The notes under the pieces were generated by a model, which ran no database searches, was not told where the DNA came from, and was given only the letters and a program-made list of their open reading frames with translations. The position numbers were made by a program, and so were the translations under genes. From assembly GCA_964572965.1 (NCBI GenBank), contig CAZNHL010000013.1, positions 1 to 62,552 on the forward strand: a DNA stretch of 62,552 nt, written 5' to 3'. Every line of letters begins with the position of its first letter. Position 1 is the first letter of the stretch. Of the stretch, positions 26,865 to 34,899 are shown one piece after another. Origin of the DNA: CAZNHL01 sp964572965. GTDB lineage: Bacteria > Bacteroidota > Bacteroidia > Cytophagales > UBA9547.

Positions 26865-27041
26865 ATGAATAAAGAGAATAATAGTAAAGAAACCCGCGGC
26901 GTACTGAAAGAGAAAGAGGATTTTTACTATAATGAAAATGGCCTGATGGTTTTTACAGAGGCTTATCACTTAAAACGCGGAACATGTTGCAAAAGCGGTT
27001 GTAGGCACTGTCCATACGGTTTTAAGAAAAGTATTTTATGA
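26865..27041 (+). CDS. DUF5522 small Cys-rich protein
   Basis: 58 aa. The core DFYYNENGLMVFTEAYHLKRGTCCKSGCRHCPYGFKK is the DUF5522 pattern, with four Cys (CC, C, C) spaced as CCx3Cx2C plus a His, which could bind zinc or an Fe-S cluster. The N-terminus (residues 1-18) is charged and probably disordered. Too short to be called by many gene finders. It lies between the divergent rocD and the L28 operon, with a 5'-flanking heptad repeat after its stop. Function unknown. Confidence 0.75.
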   Translation: MNKENNSKETRGVLKEKEDFYYNENGLMVFTEAYHLKRGTCCKSGCRHCPYGFKKSIL

Positions 27042-27058
27042 GACTTTGTGTAGTATTT

Positions 27059-27090
27059 AGCACTCACTACCCATTACTCTCTACTCAGTA
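27059..27090. repeat. Degenerate heptad repeat
   Basis: ACTCACT, ACCCATT, ACTCTCT and ACTCAGT (from 27060) keep a 7-base period, just after the DUF5522 stop and upstream of the L28 promoter. The units resemble the ACTACTC tandem at the window end. Confidence 0.5.
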
Positions 27091-27123
27091 CCATGATAAA
27101 TCTTTAGTATTTTGAAAAATAAT

Positions 27124-27154
27124 TTTGCCATCAATGATTGATTTGTTATCTTTG
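27124..27154 (+). promoter_or_regulatory. Bacteroidota-type promoter of the ribosomal protein operon
   Basis: TTTG (27124-27127), 19 bases, then TATCTTTG (27147-27154): a full match to the TTTG-N19-TAnnTTTG consensus of the Bacteroidota primary sigma factor. Transcription would start near 27160, about 30 nt before the L28 ATG. Confidence 0.8.
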
Positions 27155-27191
27155 TGACCCAATTGTAGAAAACAAGATAGTTTATATTATT

Positions 27192-27437
27192 ATGGCAAGA
27201 GTTTGTCAAGTTTCAGGTAAGAGAGTGAGAGTAGGTAATAACGTATCTCACGCTAACAATAAAACGAAGAGAACGTTTTCCCCAAACCTTCAGAAGAAGA
27301 AATTCTTCATTCCTGAAGAAGGACGTTGGGTTATTTTGAAATTAGCTGCTTCAGAAATCAGAACTATCAGCAAAAAAGGTATTTCTGCAGTTTTGAAGGA
27401 GTCTAAAGAAAGAGGTTTGTATACTGGTAAATATTAA
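27192..27437 (+). CDS. rpmB: 50S ribosomal protein bL28
   Basis: 81 aa from the ATG at 27192. The frame opens earlier, but L28 begins MARVCQVSGKRVRVGNNVSHANNKTKRTFSPNLQ as here. SGKRVRVGNNVSHANNKTKRTF is the family signature. Only one Cys remains, so this is the zinc-free (C-minus) form. It is the first gene of the rpmB-rpmG-DUF4295 operon and follows a consensus promoter by 38 bp. No Shine-Dalgarno sequence, normal for Bacteroidota. Confidence 0.95.
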   Translation: MARVCQVSGKRVRVGNNVSHANNKTKRTFSPNLQKKKFFIPEEGRWVILKLAASEIRTISKKGISAVLKESKERGLYTGKY

Positions 27438-27452
27438 TAACACCAAAGCGCA

Positions 27453-27635
27453 ATGGCTAAGAAAGGTAACAGAGTTCAGGTTATTATGGAATGCACTGAG
27501 CATAGAGCTTCAGGCCAACCTGGAATTTCAAGGTATATCACTACCAAAAACAGAAAGAACACGACTGAAAGATTAGAGTTGAAGAAATTCAATCCTATTC
27601 TGAAGAAAATGACTGTTCATAAAGAAATTAAGTAA
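27453..27635 (+). CDS. rpmG: 50S ribosomal protein bL33
   Basis: 60 aa, full length. KGNRVQVIMECTEHRASGQPGISRYITTKNRKNTTERLELKKFNP is the L33 core. Only one Cys (MECTEH) is present and the CxxC pairs are gone, so this is a C-minus, zinc-independent variant like its L28 partner. It lies 15 bp after rpmB in the same transcript. Confidence 0.95.
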   Translation: MAKKGNRVQVIMECTEHRASGQPGISRYITTKNRKNTTERLELKKFNPILKKMTVHKEIK

Positions 27636-27694
27636 TTAAGCTGAATCTGTATCAAGGGTAACCTTTAGAGTAAGATTCTTAAATTTAACAGAAC

Positions 27695-27850
27695 ATGGCA
27701 AAGAAAGTAGTTGCGACCCTGAAAAAAGAAGGCGCTAACAAGCAGTTCACAAAAGTTATTAAAGCTGTAAAATCTGAGAAAACAGGTGCTTACACTTTTA
27801 AAGAAGAAATCGTTCCTGCTGAAAACGTTCAAGAAGCGCTTAAGGCGTAA
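27695..27850 (+). CDS. DUF4295 family protein (possible Bacteroidota-specific ribosomal protein)
   Basis: 51 aa, basic: MAKKVVATLKKEGANKQFTK, then VIKAVKSEKTGAYTFKEEIVPAENVQEALKA. It follows rpmG by 59 bp and precedes ftsY in the order common across Bacteroidota. The size, charge and operon fit a ribosomal or ribosome-associated protein. From memory, a phylum-specific protein named bL38 was found in the Flavobacterium ribosome, and DUF4295 may be its family; I am not certain of that identity. Confidence 0.82.
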   Translation: MAKKVVATLKKEGANKQFTKVIKAVKSEKTGAYTFKEEIVPAENVQEALKA

Positions 27851-27883
27851 TTTAAGATACCTATAAGCAGGTGATCATATTAT

Positions 27884-27924
27884 AACAGCAAGAGTCCCGT
27901 TTTTCGGGACTCTTGCTGTTTTTT
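27884..27924 (+). terminator. Terminator of the rpmB-rpmG-DUF4295 operon
   Basis: A perfect 16-bp stem, aacagcaagagtcccg (27884-27899) with cgggactcttgctgtt (27905-27920), loop of five T, then four T. It separates the ribosomal genes from ftsY. Confidence 0.9.
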
Positions 27925-27960
27925 ACTAAATCATAAAAGCTCCTACTAAGTATATAAAAG

Positions 27961-28917
27961 ATGGGTATTTTCAGTTTTTTCAGTAAAGATAAGAAGGAAT
28001 CCCTCGACAAAGGTCTTGAAAAAACCAAACAAAGCTTTCTTTCCAATCTGGGAAAGGCATTGATTGGTAAGTCGACCGTTGATGAAGAGGTGCTGGATAG
28101 TCTTGAGGAAATGTTGCTGAGTTCAGATGTAGGCGTACAGACTACATTGAAGGTTATCGATCGTGTTGAAGCACGAGTGGCTAAGGATAAGTACTTGAGT
28201 ACTGATGATTTAGATGTAATTCTGAAAGATGAAATATCAGGTTTGCTTTCAGAAAATAATGTTGAAGATCTTCATGATTTTGTTATTCCGGAAGGAGTGA
28301 AAGGTACTTATGTGATTATGGTTGTCGGCGTAAATGGTGTCGGAAAAACAACAACCATCGGAAAACTTGCTTACCAGTATCATAAAAGAGGTAAAAAAGT
28401 GGTCCTTGGTGCCGGTGATACTTTCAGAGCTGCTGCTGTTGATCAGTTAAAACTCTGGGGTGATCGTGTTGGTGTTCCTGTAATTGCACATGGTATGAAT
28501 ACCGATCCTGCTTCTGTTGCTTTTGATGCTGTAAAGCAGGCTGTTGAAATGAATGCAGATGTGGTGATTATTGATACAGCTGGTCGCTTACATAATAAAG
28601 TGAACCTGATGAACGAACTTACGAAAATTAAGCGTGTAGTTCAGAAGTTTATCCCTGAAGCACCACATGATGTAATGCTTGTACTGGATGGTAGCACAGG
28701 GCAGAATGCCTTTGTTCAGGCTACTGAGTTTACAAAAGCTACTGAGGTTACTTCATTGGCAATTACCAAGCTGGACGGTACAGCAAAAGGTGGAGTGGTA
28801 ATAGGTATTTCAGATCAGTTTCAGATACCGGTTAAATATATTGGGGTTGGAGAAAAAATGGATGATCTCCAGGTATTTAACAAATACGAATTTGTAGATT
28901 CCTTATTTAAGAAATAG
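27961..28917 (+). CDS. ftsY: Signal recognition particle receptor FtsY
   Basis: 318 aa GTPase that docks the SRP-ribosome complex at the inner membrane for co-translational insertion. It has a short acidic/basic N-terminus (no long A domain), an N domain of helices (about 10-95), and a G domain with G1 VGVNGVGKTTTIGKLAYQ (about 122-139), the DTFRAAAVDQL region, DTAGRLHNKVNLM (about 205-217) and TKLDGTAKGG (about 265-274). Length is normal for an NG-only FtsY. It is preceded by a strong terminator, so must have its own promoter or rely on read-through; no clear box was seen. Confidence 0.95.
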   Translation: MGIFSFFSKDKKESLDKGLEKTKQSFLSNLGKALIGKSTVDEEVLDSLEEMLLSSDVGVQTTLKVIDRVEARVAKDKYLSTDDLDVILKDEISGLLSENNVEDLHDFVIPEGVKGTYVIMVVGVNGVGKTTTIGKLAYQYHKRGKKVVLGAGDTFRAAAVDQLKLWGDRVGVPVIAHGMNTDPASVAFDAVKQAVEMNADVVIIDTAGRLHNKVNLMNELTKIKRVVQKFIPEAPHDVMLVLDGSTGQNAFVQATEFTKATEVTSLAITKLDGTAKGGVVIGISDQFQIPVKYIGVGEKMDDLQVFNKYEFVDSLFKK

Positions 28918-28945
28918 AAGATTTTTCATTTGGTTTTTGATTTAT

Positions 28946-28972
28946 GGCTGCTGACTTTTCGGCAGCCTTTTT
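28946..28972 (+). terminator. Terminator of ftsY
   Basis: ggctgc (28946-28951) and gcagcc (28962-28967), then five T, about 30 nt after the stop codon. Confidence 0.75.
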
Positions 28973-29211
28973 CATTTGGTTAAAATTGGTGATGCACATG
29001 CTTATTGCAATGGCCATTACCACAGACATACTTACCAGAAAAACGGCGACTTCTGATAACGTTATCGTAGGGGGAGGGATACTATCCCCAACACCTTATT
29101 TTTTTAATTTTATGTGAAAAATATCCGGGGTTGATTCCTGATGGATATGCCTTAATTCTGCTCCGTCTTGTTACTTAATTATTTGATAAACAAAGTACTC
29201 AAACAATTGTG

Positions 29212-29219
29212 TACCTTTG
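29212..29219 (+). promoter_or_regulatory. Candidate -7 box of the Ppx/GppA gene
   Basis: TACCTTTG fits TAnnTTTG. Transcription would start near 29226, about 27 nt before the ATG. The nearest TTTG upstream is 26 bases away, longer than the usual 19-21. Confidence 0.4.
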
Positions 29220-29252
29220 TGGCAAATTCCACCGGCCAATAAAAATAGATAT

Positions 29253-30182
29253 ATGCATAAAGATCGTTTTGCGATACTCGATTTAGGGACTAATACTTTT
29301 CATCTGCTCATTATAGAAGTAGATGCGGGTGAGTTTGTGCATATTTATAAAGAAAAGCTTTCAGTCAAAATCGGTGAAGGCGGAATCAATCGAAGACACA
29401 TTACAGCAGAAGCAGAAGAAAGAGCTTTAAAGGCCTTGCACTATTTCAATGGTATAATGGCTGCTTATAATGTAAAACAGGTTGCAGCTGTGGCAACAAG
29501 TGCTTTCAGAAATGCTAATAATGGTAAAGATGTTGCTGAGCGCATCAAAACCGAAACAGGCATCAGTGTTCGTATCATAGATGGTGATCTGGAAGCTGAG
29601 TATATCTATCACGGAGTTCGTCTGGCAGTAGACCTCGGAGAAGAGCCTGTTCTGATCATGGATATTGGCGGGGGAAGTGTGGAATTTATTATCGGCCATA
29701 AGGAAAAGGTTTTCTGGAAACGCAGTTTTGAAATAGGAGGACAGCGTTTACTTGAGTTATTCCACCAGACAGACCCTATTCCCAATGATTCAGTAGGGGC
29801 TTTGTATGAATATATAGAGGAACAGCTGACAGAGTTGGCAGAGGCGGTAGAAAAACATAAGCCGGTTTTACTGGTGGGCTCTTCCGGTTCTTTTGATACA
29901 TTGGCTGAAATACATTTCAGGAAATTAGACAGTCTTTTTGATATAGAAACACACAAAAGAAGCCATGTACCCCTGGATGCTTTTGCTGAAATATTTGCAG
30001 ATTTACTTATAAAGGATCGTAGTCAGCGTCTCGAAGTGCCGGGCATGATAGAATTGCGCGCAGATATGATTGTTGTTGCCTGTTGCATTATTGATCACGT
30101 CTTACAGCGTTTTGCTCTAAAGAAAATACTGGTGTCAACCTACTCATTAAAAGAAGGCTACGTTTCACAGTTCATTGCCTGA
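29253..30182 (+). CDS. Ppx/GppA-family phosphatase (exopolyphosphatase type)
   Basis: 309 aa from the ATG at 29253. ASKHA-fold enzyme that releases phosphate from polyphosphate or hydrolyses pppGpp. Seen: FAILDLGTNTFHLLIIEV (phosphate-1 motif, about 6-23), EAEYIYHGVRLAVDLGEEPVLIMDIGGGSVEFIIG (about 118-152), GGQRLLELFHQ and LLVGSSGSFDTLAEIH (about 205-220). It lacks the C-terminal HD-like domains of longer Ppx, as is usual for short bacterial members. Together with the phosphatases at 32.0 and 17.7 kb it gives the window a phosphate theme. Which substrate is preferred is open. Confidence 0.9.
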   Translation: MHKDRFAILDLGTNTFHLLIIEVDAGEFVHIYKEKLSVKIGEGGINRRHITAEAEERALKALHYFNGIMAAYNVKQVAAVATSAFRNANNGKDVAERIKTETGISVRIIDGDLEAEYIYHGVRLAVDLGEEPVLIMDIGGGSVEFIIGHKEKVFWKRSFEIGGQRLLELFHQTDPIPNDSVGALYEYIEEQLTELAEAVEKHKPVLLVGSSGSFDTLAEIHFRKLDSLFDIETHKRSHVPLDAFAEIFADLLIKDRSQRLEVPGMIELRADMIVVACCIIDHVLQRFALKKILVSTYSLKEGYVSQFIA

Positions 30183-30247
30183 TTTTTTAGTTTCCTGTAT
30201 GAGAATCATTAGCGGCGATTTTGTTATGAAAATCATCTCAACCTAGG

Positions 30248-30255
30248 TATTTTTG
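30248..30255 (+). promoter_or_regulatory. Candidate -7 box upstream of cmk
   Basis: TATTTTTG fits TAnnTTTG, 20 nt before the ATG at 30275. The nearest TTTG upstream is 24 bases away. Weak. Confidence 0.3.
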
Positions 30256-30274
30256 TTCTTCTGATTATTTCCCA

Positions 30275-30985
30275 ATGCAAAAAATAATTATCGCAGTTGA
30301 TGGCTTTTCTGCCTGTGGCAAAAGTACTACAGCCAAAGCAGTAGCTAAGGAGTTAGGATATAACTATATCGATACCGGCGCCATGTATCGTGCCGTTACC
30401 TTGTTTTTTAATAGCAACTATATTGAATTGACGAACCCTAAGGCTGTTACTAAAGCCCTTGATGAAATTCATATTACGTTTGTGGTCAATCCTAGAGATG
30501 GAGTAAGCGAAACTTATTTGAATGGTTTGAATGTTGAAAAGGAAATCAGAAAGATGTATATCTCGGACTTGGTAAGTCCTGTGAGTGCACTTCCTGAAGT
30601 GAGAAGAGCTATGGTTGCACAGCAACAGAAAATGGGCAGAAAAGGTGGTATTGTGATGGATGGCCGCGATATCGGTACAACCGTATTTCCTAATGCTGAT
30701 TTGAAGATCTTCGTTAATGCCGATATGCAGGTACGTGCTTACAGAAGGCAGCAGGAATTTATGTCGAAGGATCAACTGGTGCCATTTGACGATGTAATTA
30801 AAAACCTGGTAGAACGTGATCGTATTGACAGCACACGCCAAGAGAGTCCGCTACGCCGTTCTGATGATGCTGTCGATCTTGATACCACCTATTTGACAAT
30901 AGATGAGCAGGTTGAATTTGTTGTAAACCTGGCAATGAGTAAAATTGTGTCAAAAACACAAAAGACAACTGAAGTAATTAAGTAA
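30275..30985 (+). CDS. cmk: Cytidylate kinase
   Basis: 236 aa. It phosphorylates CMP and dCMP for nucleic-acid precursor supply. The P-loop GFSACGKSTTAKAVAKELG (about 10-28) is followed by YIDTGAMYRAVTLF (about 31-44), the long CMP insert (about 70-110), MDGRDIGTTVFPNADLKIF (about 126-144) and RDRIDSTRQESPLRRSDDAVDLDTT, the Cmk signature with the catalytic Asp/Arg residues. The ispH start is 24 bp after its stop, a conserved pair in many bacteria. Full length. Confidence 0.95.
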   Translation: MQKIIIAVDGFSACGKSTTAKAVAKELGYNYIDTGAMYRAVTLFFNSNYIELTNPKAVTKALDEIHITFVVNPRDGVSETYLNGLNVEKEIRKMYISDLVSPVSALPEVRRAMVAQQQKMGRKGGIVMDGRDIGTTVFPNADLKIFVNADMQVRAYRRQQEFMSKDQLVPFDDVIKNLVERDRIDSTRQESPLRRSDDAVDLDTTYLTIDEQVEFVVNLAMSKIVSKTQKTTEVIK

Positions 30986-31009
30986 GCGAAAGCTAAGCGT
31001 ATATAAGAT

Positions 31010-31885
31010 ATGAACGTTACCATCGATAAAAATTCAGGCTACTGCTTTGGGGTTGAATTTGCCATTCAAATGGCCGAAGATGAGTTGAGTGACTCTAAGA
31101 CTTTATACTGCCTTGGAGATATTGTTCATAACAGCATGGAAGTTGAACGCCTGCACGAAAAAGGGCTGCGTATCATTACTCATGAAGAATTAAAAGACTT
31201 ACATGATTGCAAAGTATTGATCAGGGCTCATGGCGAACCGCCTGAAACATATGAACTGGCACTTAAAAATAATATTGAGCTGATAGACGCTTCTTGTCCT
31301 GTGGTTTTAAAGCTGCAGAACAGAGTGCAGCAGGCTTTTACCAAAGTAGAAAAAGAAGAGGGTCAGATGGTGATTTATGGGCAGAAAGGCCATGCTGAAG
31401 TAATTGGTTTGATCGGTCAGACCCATGACAGGGCTATAGTGGTAACTGCTGAGGAGGATCTTGATCAGGTTGATTTTACCAAACCAATTTCTTTTTTTAG
31501 TCAGACGACAAAAAGTACTGCCGGCTTTTATAAAATGAAAGCCCTCATTGAAGAAAGAATGAGAGCAGTTAAGCCGGAACTTACAGATAATGATTTTGAT
31601 GCCAATGACAGTATTTGTCGTCAGGTATCTAACAGAGAACCTCAATTGCAACGTTTCTCTCAACAACACGATGTAATTGTGTTTGTAAGTGGTAAGAAAT
31701 CCTCGAACGGGAAAGCTTTATATGGCGTATGTAAAAACTTCAATGACAAGAGCTACTTTGTTGAGAATGAAAAGGAACTTGACCTTGCTTGGTTTAAAGA
31801 TGTGAATTCTGTCGGTATTGCGGGAGCTACCTCTACACCAATGTGGCTGATGGAGCAGGTAAAAGAGGTGATAGAAAAGATTTAA
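31010..31885 (+). CDS. ispH: 4-hydroxy-3-methylbut-2-enyl diphosphate reductase IspH
   Basis: 291 aa [4Fe-4S] enzyme for the last step of the MEP pathway, giving IPP and DMAPP. The three cluster cysteines are in SGYCFGVEFAI (about 8-18), DASCPVVLKLQ (about 92-102) and DSICRQVSNREPQL (about 204-217). RAHGEPPE and GQKGHAEVIGLIGQ are also typical. It is co-transcribed with cmk. The other MEP gene, dxr, is 21 kb away. The transcript is closed by a very strong hairpin at 31899-31939. Confidence 0.95.
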   Translation: MNVTIDKNSGYCFGVEFAIQMAEDELSDSKTLYCLGDIVHNSMEVERLHEKGLRIITHEELKDLHDCKVLIRAHGEPPETYELALKNNIELIDASCPVVLKLQNRVQQAFTKVEKEEGQMVIYGQKGHAEVIGLIGQTHDRAIVVTAEEDLDQVDFTKPISFFSQTTKSTAGFYKMKALIEERMRAVKPELTDNDFDANDSICRQVSNREPQLQRFSQQHDVIVFVSGKKSSNGKALYGVCKNFNDKSYFVENEKELDLAWFKDVNSVGIAGATSTPMWLMEQVKEVIEKI

Positions 31886-31898
31886 GAGTTTAATGTAT

Positions 31899-31939
31899 AA
31901 AAGAAAAGGTTCCGCATTACATGCGGAACCTTTTCTTTT
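31899..31939. terminator. Strong bidirectional terminator between ispH and pafA
   Basis: A perfect 19-bp stem (31899-31917 with 31921-31939) and a 3-nt loop. Its ends are A- and T-rich on both strands, so it can serve the convergent ispH and pafA transcripts. Confidence 0.9.
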
Positions 31940-32038
31940 ATGGAGTTATGTAAAATAAGAACCTTTTGCTACCAGTGTCTGGCTTCATGTTCAGCCACCG
32001 TCATCAATACCTGGGCTTGCCGAAGGTCTAAAACATAT

Positions 32039-33661
32039 TTATTTTCCGACTTCTTCAATTACTTTGCCAATACAGCCGCTTGGCATTTGTATATGCAGCA
32101 TTGCGGCAATGGTAGGAGCAATGTCTGTCATATAGACTTCCTTATTGCTTTGGCCTGGTTTGATATTCCAGCCATACCATATCAATGGAATATGTGCGTC
32201 ATAAGGGTTCCATACTCCATGTGAGGCTCCGGAATGTCCACCATGGATATATTGGGGTTTCATGACAAGTTGTAAGTCACCGCTACGCGCAGGGTAATAA
32301 CTGTTTGTAAACAACCCTTTTAACTTTTCCGGTAAAGTTGTCTGAGTGAGATTGGCCAGGTCTATGACTCTCGTAATACCTTCCTGCTGTTCAAGAAACT
32401 GAACAATATAATTTGCGAAGACTCTTCTGTCAATATTAGCCGAATCTACAGCAGCATAATTTAGTGTGATCTGATAGTTAATAGAATTTAAAAATGGCTT
32501 CTCAATCCCAAATTTTGATTTGATATTATGGTTTAGTTCTGTGGTATAATTACCACTAACTGATCCTGCCGGAATCTTATTTCCTTTCAGGAAATCGGGA
32601 ATATGGGCAATGCCGTGATCGGCTGTCAGAAAAAGCAAGTAATTTTCTTTGCCGTATTTGTTGTCAAGGTAAGAAAAGAAATCTGCCAATTGTAAGTCAA
32701 GTTGAAGGTACATGTCTTCAGTTTCTATGGAATTGGGCCCATAGGCATGGCCTGCATAATCAGTAGAAGAGAAACTTATAGCAAGAAAATCAGTTACATT
32801 TCCCTGACCCAGTTTTTCGGCTTCAATAGCCGCTTTAGCCATTTCAATAGTGATGGTATTGCCGTGCGGTGTTGAACAAAGTTTGCTATAGTCTTTGCCT
32901 TTGAAACTACTCAGGTTATACGGAAAACCTGTAGCTTCCTTTCCGAATACTTTGTTTTCATAGTCCTTGATATCGGCAGTACTTTGTGTGTAACTTTCCA
33001 ATGGATAAAGCGTTTTCCAGCCTTTATCATAATATTGGTCCGGCAGTTTTTGTTCGTTGAAAGCTTTTACCCATGCCGGAATTTCATTCATGTAATAGCT
33101 GCTGGAAATAAAATTCCCTGATTTACTGTCGTACCAGTAAGCTGCATTGGCACTATGGCCGGCCGGAAGTATGGCTCCTCTGTCTTTAATAGCAATGCCG
33201 ATTGATTTACTCTGGAAATTTGTTGACAGACGTAACTCATCGGCCAGGGTTGTAGTGAGCATGTTTCTGGGGCTCATCGCGCCTTCGCTTGAAGTACTGC
33301 CAATTCCTTTTACTGTTTTATCTTCTGTACAATAAGCAGATCTGTGGTTTTGTTTGTCCCACCAGTTGTTACCCACAATACCATGGATAGCAGGCACACT
33401 GCCAGTATAGATACTTGCATGGCCGCAGGCGGTGATTGTCTGACTATAAGGGATAAAAGTGTTTTCGCAGCTAAAACCGTTGTTAAGTAATTTTTTGAAG
33501 CCTTTTTCTGAATAACGGTTCTGGTAACGGTAAAGAAAGTCCCAACGCATTTGGTCTACCACAATACCTATCACTATTTTAGGTTTAGATACAGGTTTGT
33601 TTTGTGCAAATACCAGAGTTGAAACGAGGATACTTAAAAATAAAGCAGAAAGGTACTTCAT
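32039..33661 (-). CDS. pafA: PafA-type alkaline phosphatase / phosphate-monoester hydrolase
   Basis: 540 aa, exported (MKYLSALFLSILVSTLVFAQ). Alkaline-phosphatase fold with two-zinc site: IVIGIVVDQMRWDFL (first metal Asp, about 31-45), the nucleophile Thr in YSQTITACGHASIYTG (about 77-92), GNNWWD, KDRGAILPAGH (about 162-172), DHGIAHIP and HSGASHGVWNPYDAHIPLI. PafA hallmarks are visible: Thr nucleophile, the Asn of GNNWW and the Lys-Arg pair in KDR. PafA is a broad, phosphate-insensitive phosphomonoesterase of Bacteroidota. Nearby Ppx/GppA and the metallophosphoesterase fit phosphate scavenging. Convergent with ispH. Confidence 0.9.
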   Translation of the reverse strand: MKYLSALFLSILVSTLVFAQNKPVSKPKIVIGIVVDQMRWDFLYRYQNRYSEKGFKKLLNNGFSCENTFIPYSQTITACGHASIYTGSVPAIHGIVGNNWWDKQNHRSAYCTEDKTVKGIGSTSSEGAMSPRNMLTTTLADELRLSTNFQSKSIGIAIKDRGAILPAGHSANAAYWYDSKSGNFISSSYYMNEIPAWVKAFNEQKLPDQYYDKGWKTLYPLESYTQSTADIKDYENKVFGKEATGFPYNLSSFKGKDYSKLCSTPHGNTITIEMAKAAIEAEKLGQGNVTDFLAISFSSTDYAGHAYGPNSIETEDMYLQLDLQLADFFSYLDNKYGKENYLLFLTADHGIAHIPDFLKGNKIPAGSVSGNYTTELNHNIKSKFGIEKPFLNSINYQITLNYAAVDSANIDRRVFANYIVQFLEQQEGITRVIDLANLTQTTLPEKLKGLFTNSYYPARSGDLQLVMKPQYIHGGHSGASHGVWNPYDAHIPLIWYGWNIKPGQSNKEVYMTDIAPTIAAMLHIQMPSGCIGKVIEEVGK

Positions 33662-33719
33662 GTAAAAGGAAGAATTATGGAATGGCCAAGGGAGGCGTTT
33701 CCCGAAATCAATAATTTGT

Positions 33720-33727
33720 CAAAATTA
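33720..33727 (-). promoter_or_regulatory. Candidate -7 box of pafA
   Basis: TAATTTTG on the minus strand fits TAnnTTTG, about 60 nt before the pafA ATG. No -33 TTTG at the right distance. Weak. Confidence 0.3.
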
Positions 33728-33843
33728 GAAAAATAATTGCAGCTTGTCATGGTTAAATAATAAGACAAGTGTTTTTTAATGAATAAGATGTGAAGGGGAA
33801 TCGGAGACTTTCTCTGTTTTCGTGATAAATAAATTTAGTAAGC

Positions 33844-34866
33844 TTACTTAGTTTTGATTAATTGTTGATCAATTGCCTTTTTTAGTTCAAGACACTCGTC
33901 TCTGACGTCCTGGTCAATTAGGCGCGATTCAAAGAAAATAGATATATAATTCAGTTTTCTGTCAATGATTGGCCAGGTTCCAAATATGCCAGGACAGCAT
34001 ATGGCAGATGGTTGCTTTTTATTGTCAAACTCGGAGATCCATACACCAAGGCCATAACTGAAATATTTAGCTGCAGAAGGCCCTTCCTTAATATCTGTAG
34101 CTGGAATTACCGGTGTCTCCATGGCTGCAATGGCCGTTTTGCTAAGAATTCGTTTGCCTTTATAAGTGCCTTTGTTCTGGCACATTAAAAGAAACTGAGA
34201 GTAATCATGGGCTGATGAAAGTGATACGCCTGAAGGGTTAATAGGCCAGTCAAGATACTGGAATGTGGTGTGTTTCATGCCTAACGGGCGGGCGATCCTT
34301 TTCTGGAATATTGTATCAAACCCTTGTTTGCTAATTACTTCCAATATCCTTCCAGCTATATTTAAACCAATGCCGCTATATTTGAATTCCTTACCAGGTG
34401 CTGAATGGACTTTATAGTTAGCAGCCATATGGGCTACTTCGTCTTTCAGCGAAATAAATTGTTTAGGGGAAATAACTTCAATAAGGAATGGCGGTGATTC
34501 GAGGCCTGTAGTATGCGTCAGACAATGTTTTATTTTGATAGAGCCTTTCCCCTTAGCAGTAAATTCCGGAAGAAATTTACCAATGGTATCTTCAAGAGAT
34601 AATTTCCCTTCATCAACAAAGGTCATGACCAGTGCACTAACCAGCCATTTTCCGCAGCTTCCAATAGCCTTTTGGGTATTTATGTCATACAAGCCCTGTT
34701 CTTTCTGATAGATTATTTTCCCTTTTTTGTAAACAAGTACTACCGCATCGGGAGAGAGACTGCCTTTTAATAATAATTTGTCTACTTCACTAAAATCATA
34801 TTGTGCATTTACAGTGAGAGAAAGTAATAAAGACAGGGTGATTAATATCAGCCTTAAATGACTCAT
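33844..34866 (-). CDS. Beta-lactamase-family serine hydrolase
   Basis: 340 aa, exported (MSHLRLILITLSLLLSLTVNAQ). Penicillin-binding/class C-like fold. The SxxK motif is in KAIGSCGKWLVSALVMTF (about 67-84), with the nucleophile Ser and Lys three residues apart. The second motif is KYSGIGLNIAGRIL (about 167-180), reading YSG where class C usually has YxN. A C-terminal segment, YGLGVWISEFDNKKQPSAICCPGIFGTWP, has a glycine-rich third motif with G in place of a typical KTG/HTG. Peptidase or esterase activity is as likely as a true beta-lactamase. It lies 33 bp downstream of the FabZ-like gene. Confidence 0.82.
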   Translation of the reverse strand: MSHLRLILITLSLLLSLTVNAQYDFSEVDKLLLKGSLSPDAVVLVYKKGKIIYQKEQGLYDINTQKAIGSCGKWLVSALVMTFVDEGKLSLEDTIGKFLPEFTAKGKGSIKIKHCLTHTTGLESPPFLIEVISPKQFISLKDEVAHMAANYKVHSAPGKEFKYSGIGLNIAGRILEVISKQGFDTIFQKRIARPLGMKHTTFQYLDWPINPSGVSLSSAHDYSQFLLMCQNKGTYKGKRILSKTAIAAMETPVIPATDIKEGPSAAKYFSYGLGVWISEFDNKKQPSAICCPGIFGTWPIIDRKLNYISIFFESRLIDQDVRDECLELKKAIDQQLIKTK

Positions 34867-34899
34867 GTAAGAAACAGATTTACTTTATATTAAATAAAA

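Larger units (their letters stand above)
28918..29252. other. 335-bp interval between ftsY and the Ppx/GppA gene
   Basis: It holds the ftsY terminator (28946-28972) and a TACCTTTG box (29212-29219). A minus-strand frame at 28907-29029 reads MSVVMAIAISMCITNF, then NQMKKAAEKSAAINQ. It looks like a 40-aa membrane peptide, but overlaps the ftsY 3' end and its terminator, so is probably chance. Two short palindromes (gataacgttatc; gggatactatccc) lie near 29055-29090. Nothing else seen. Confidence 0.35.
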
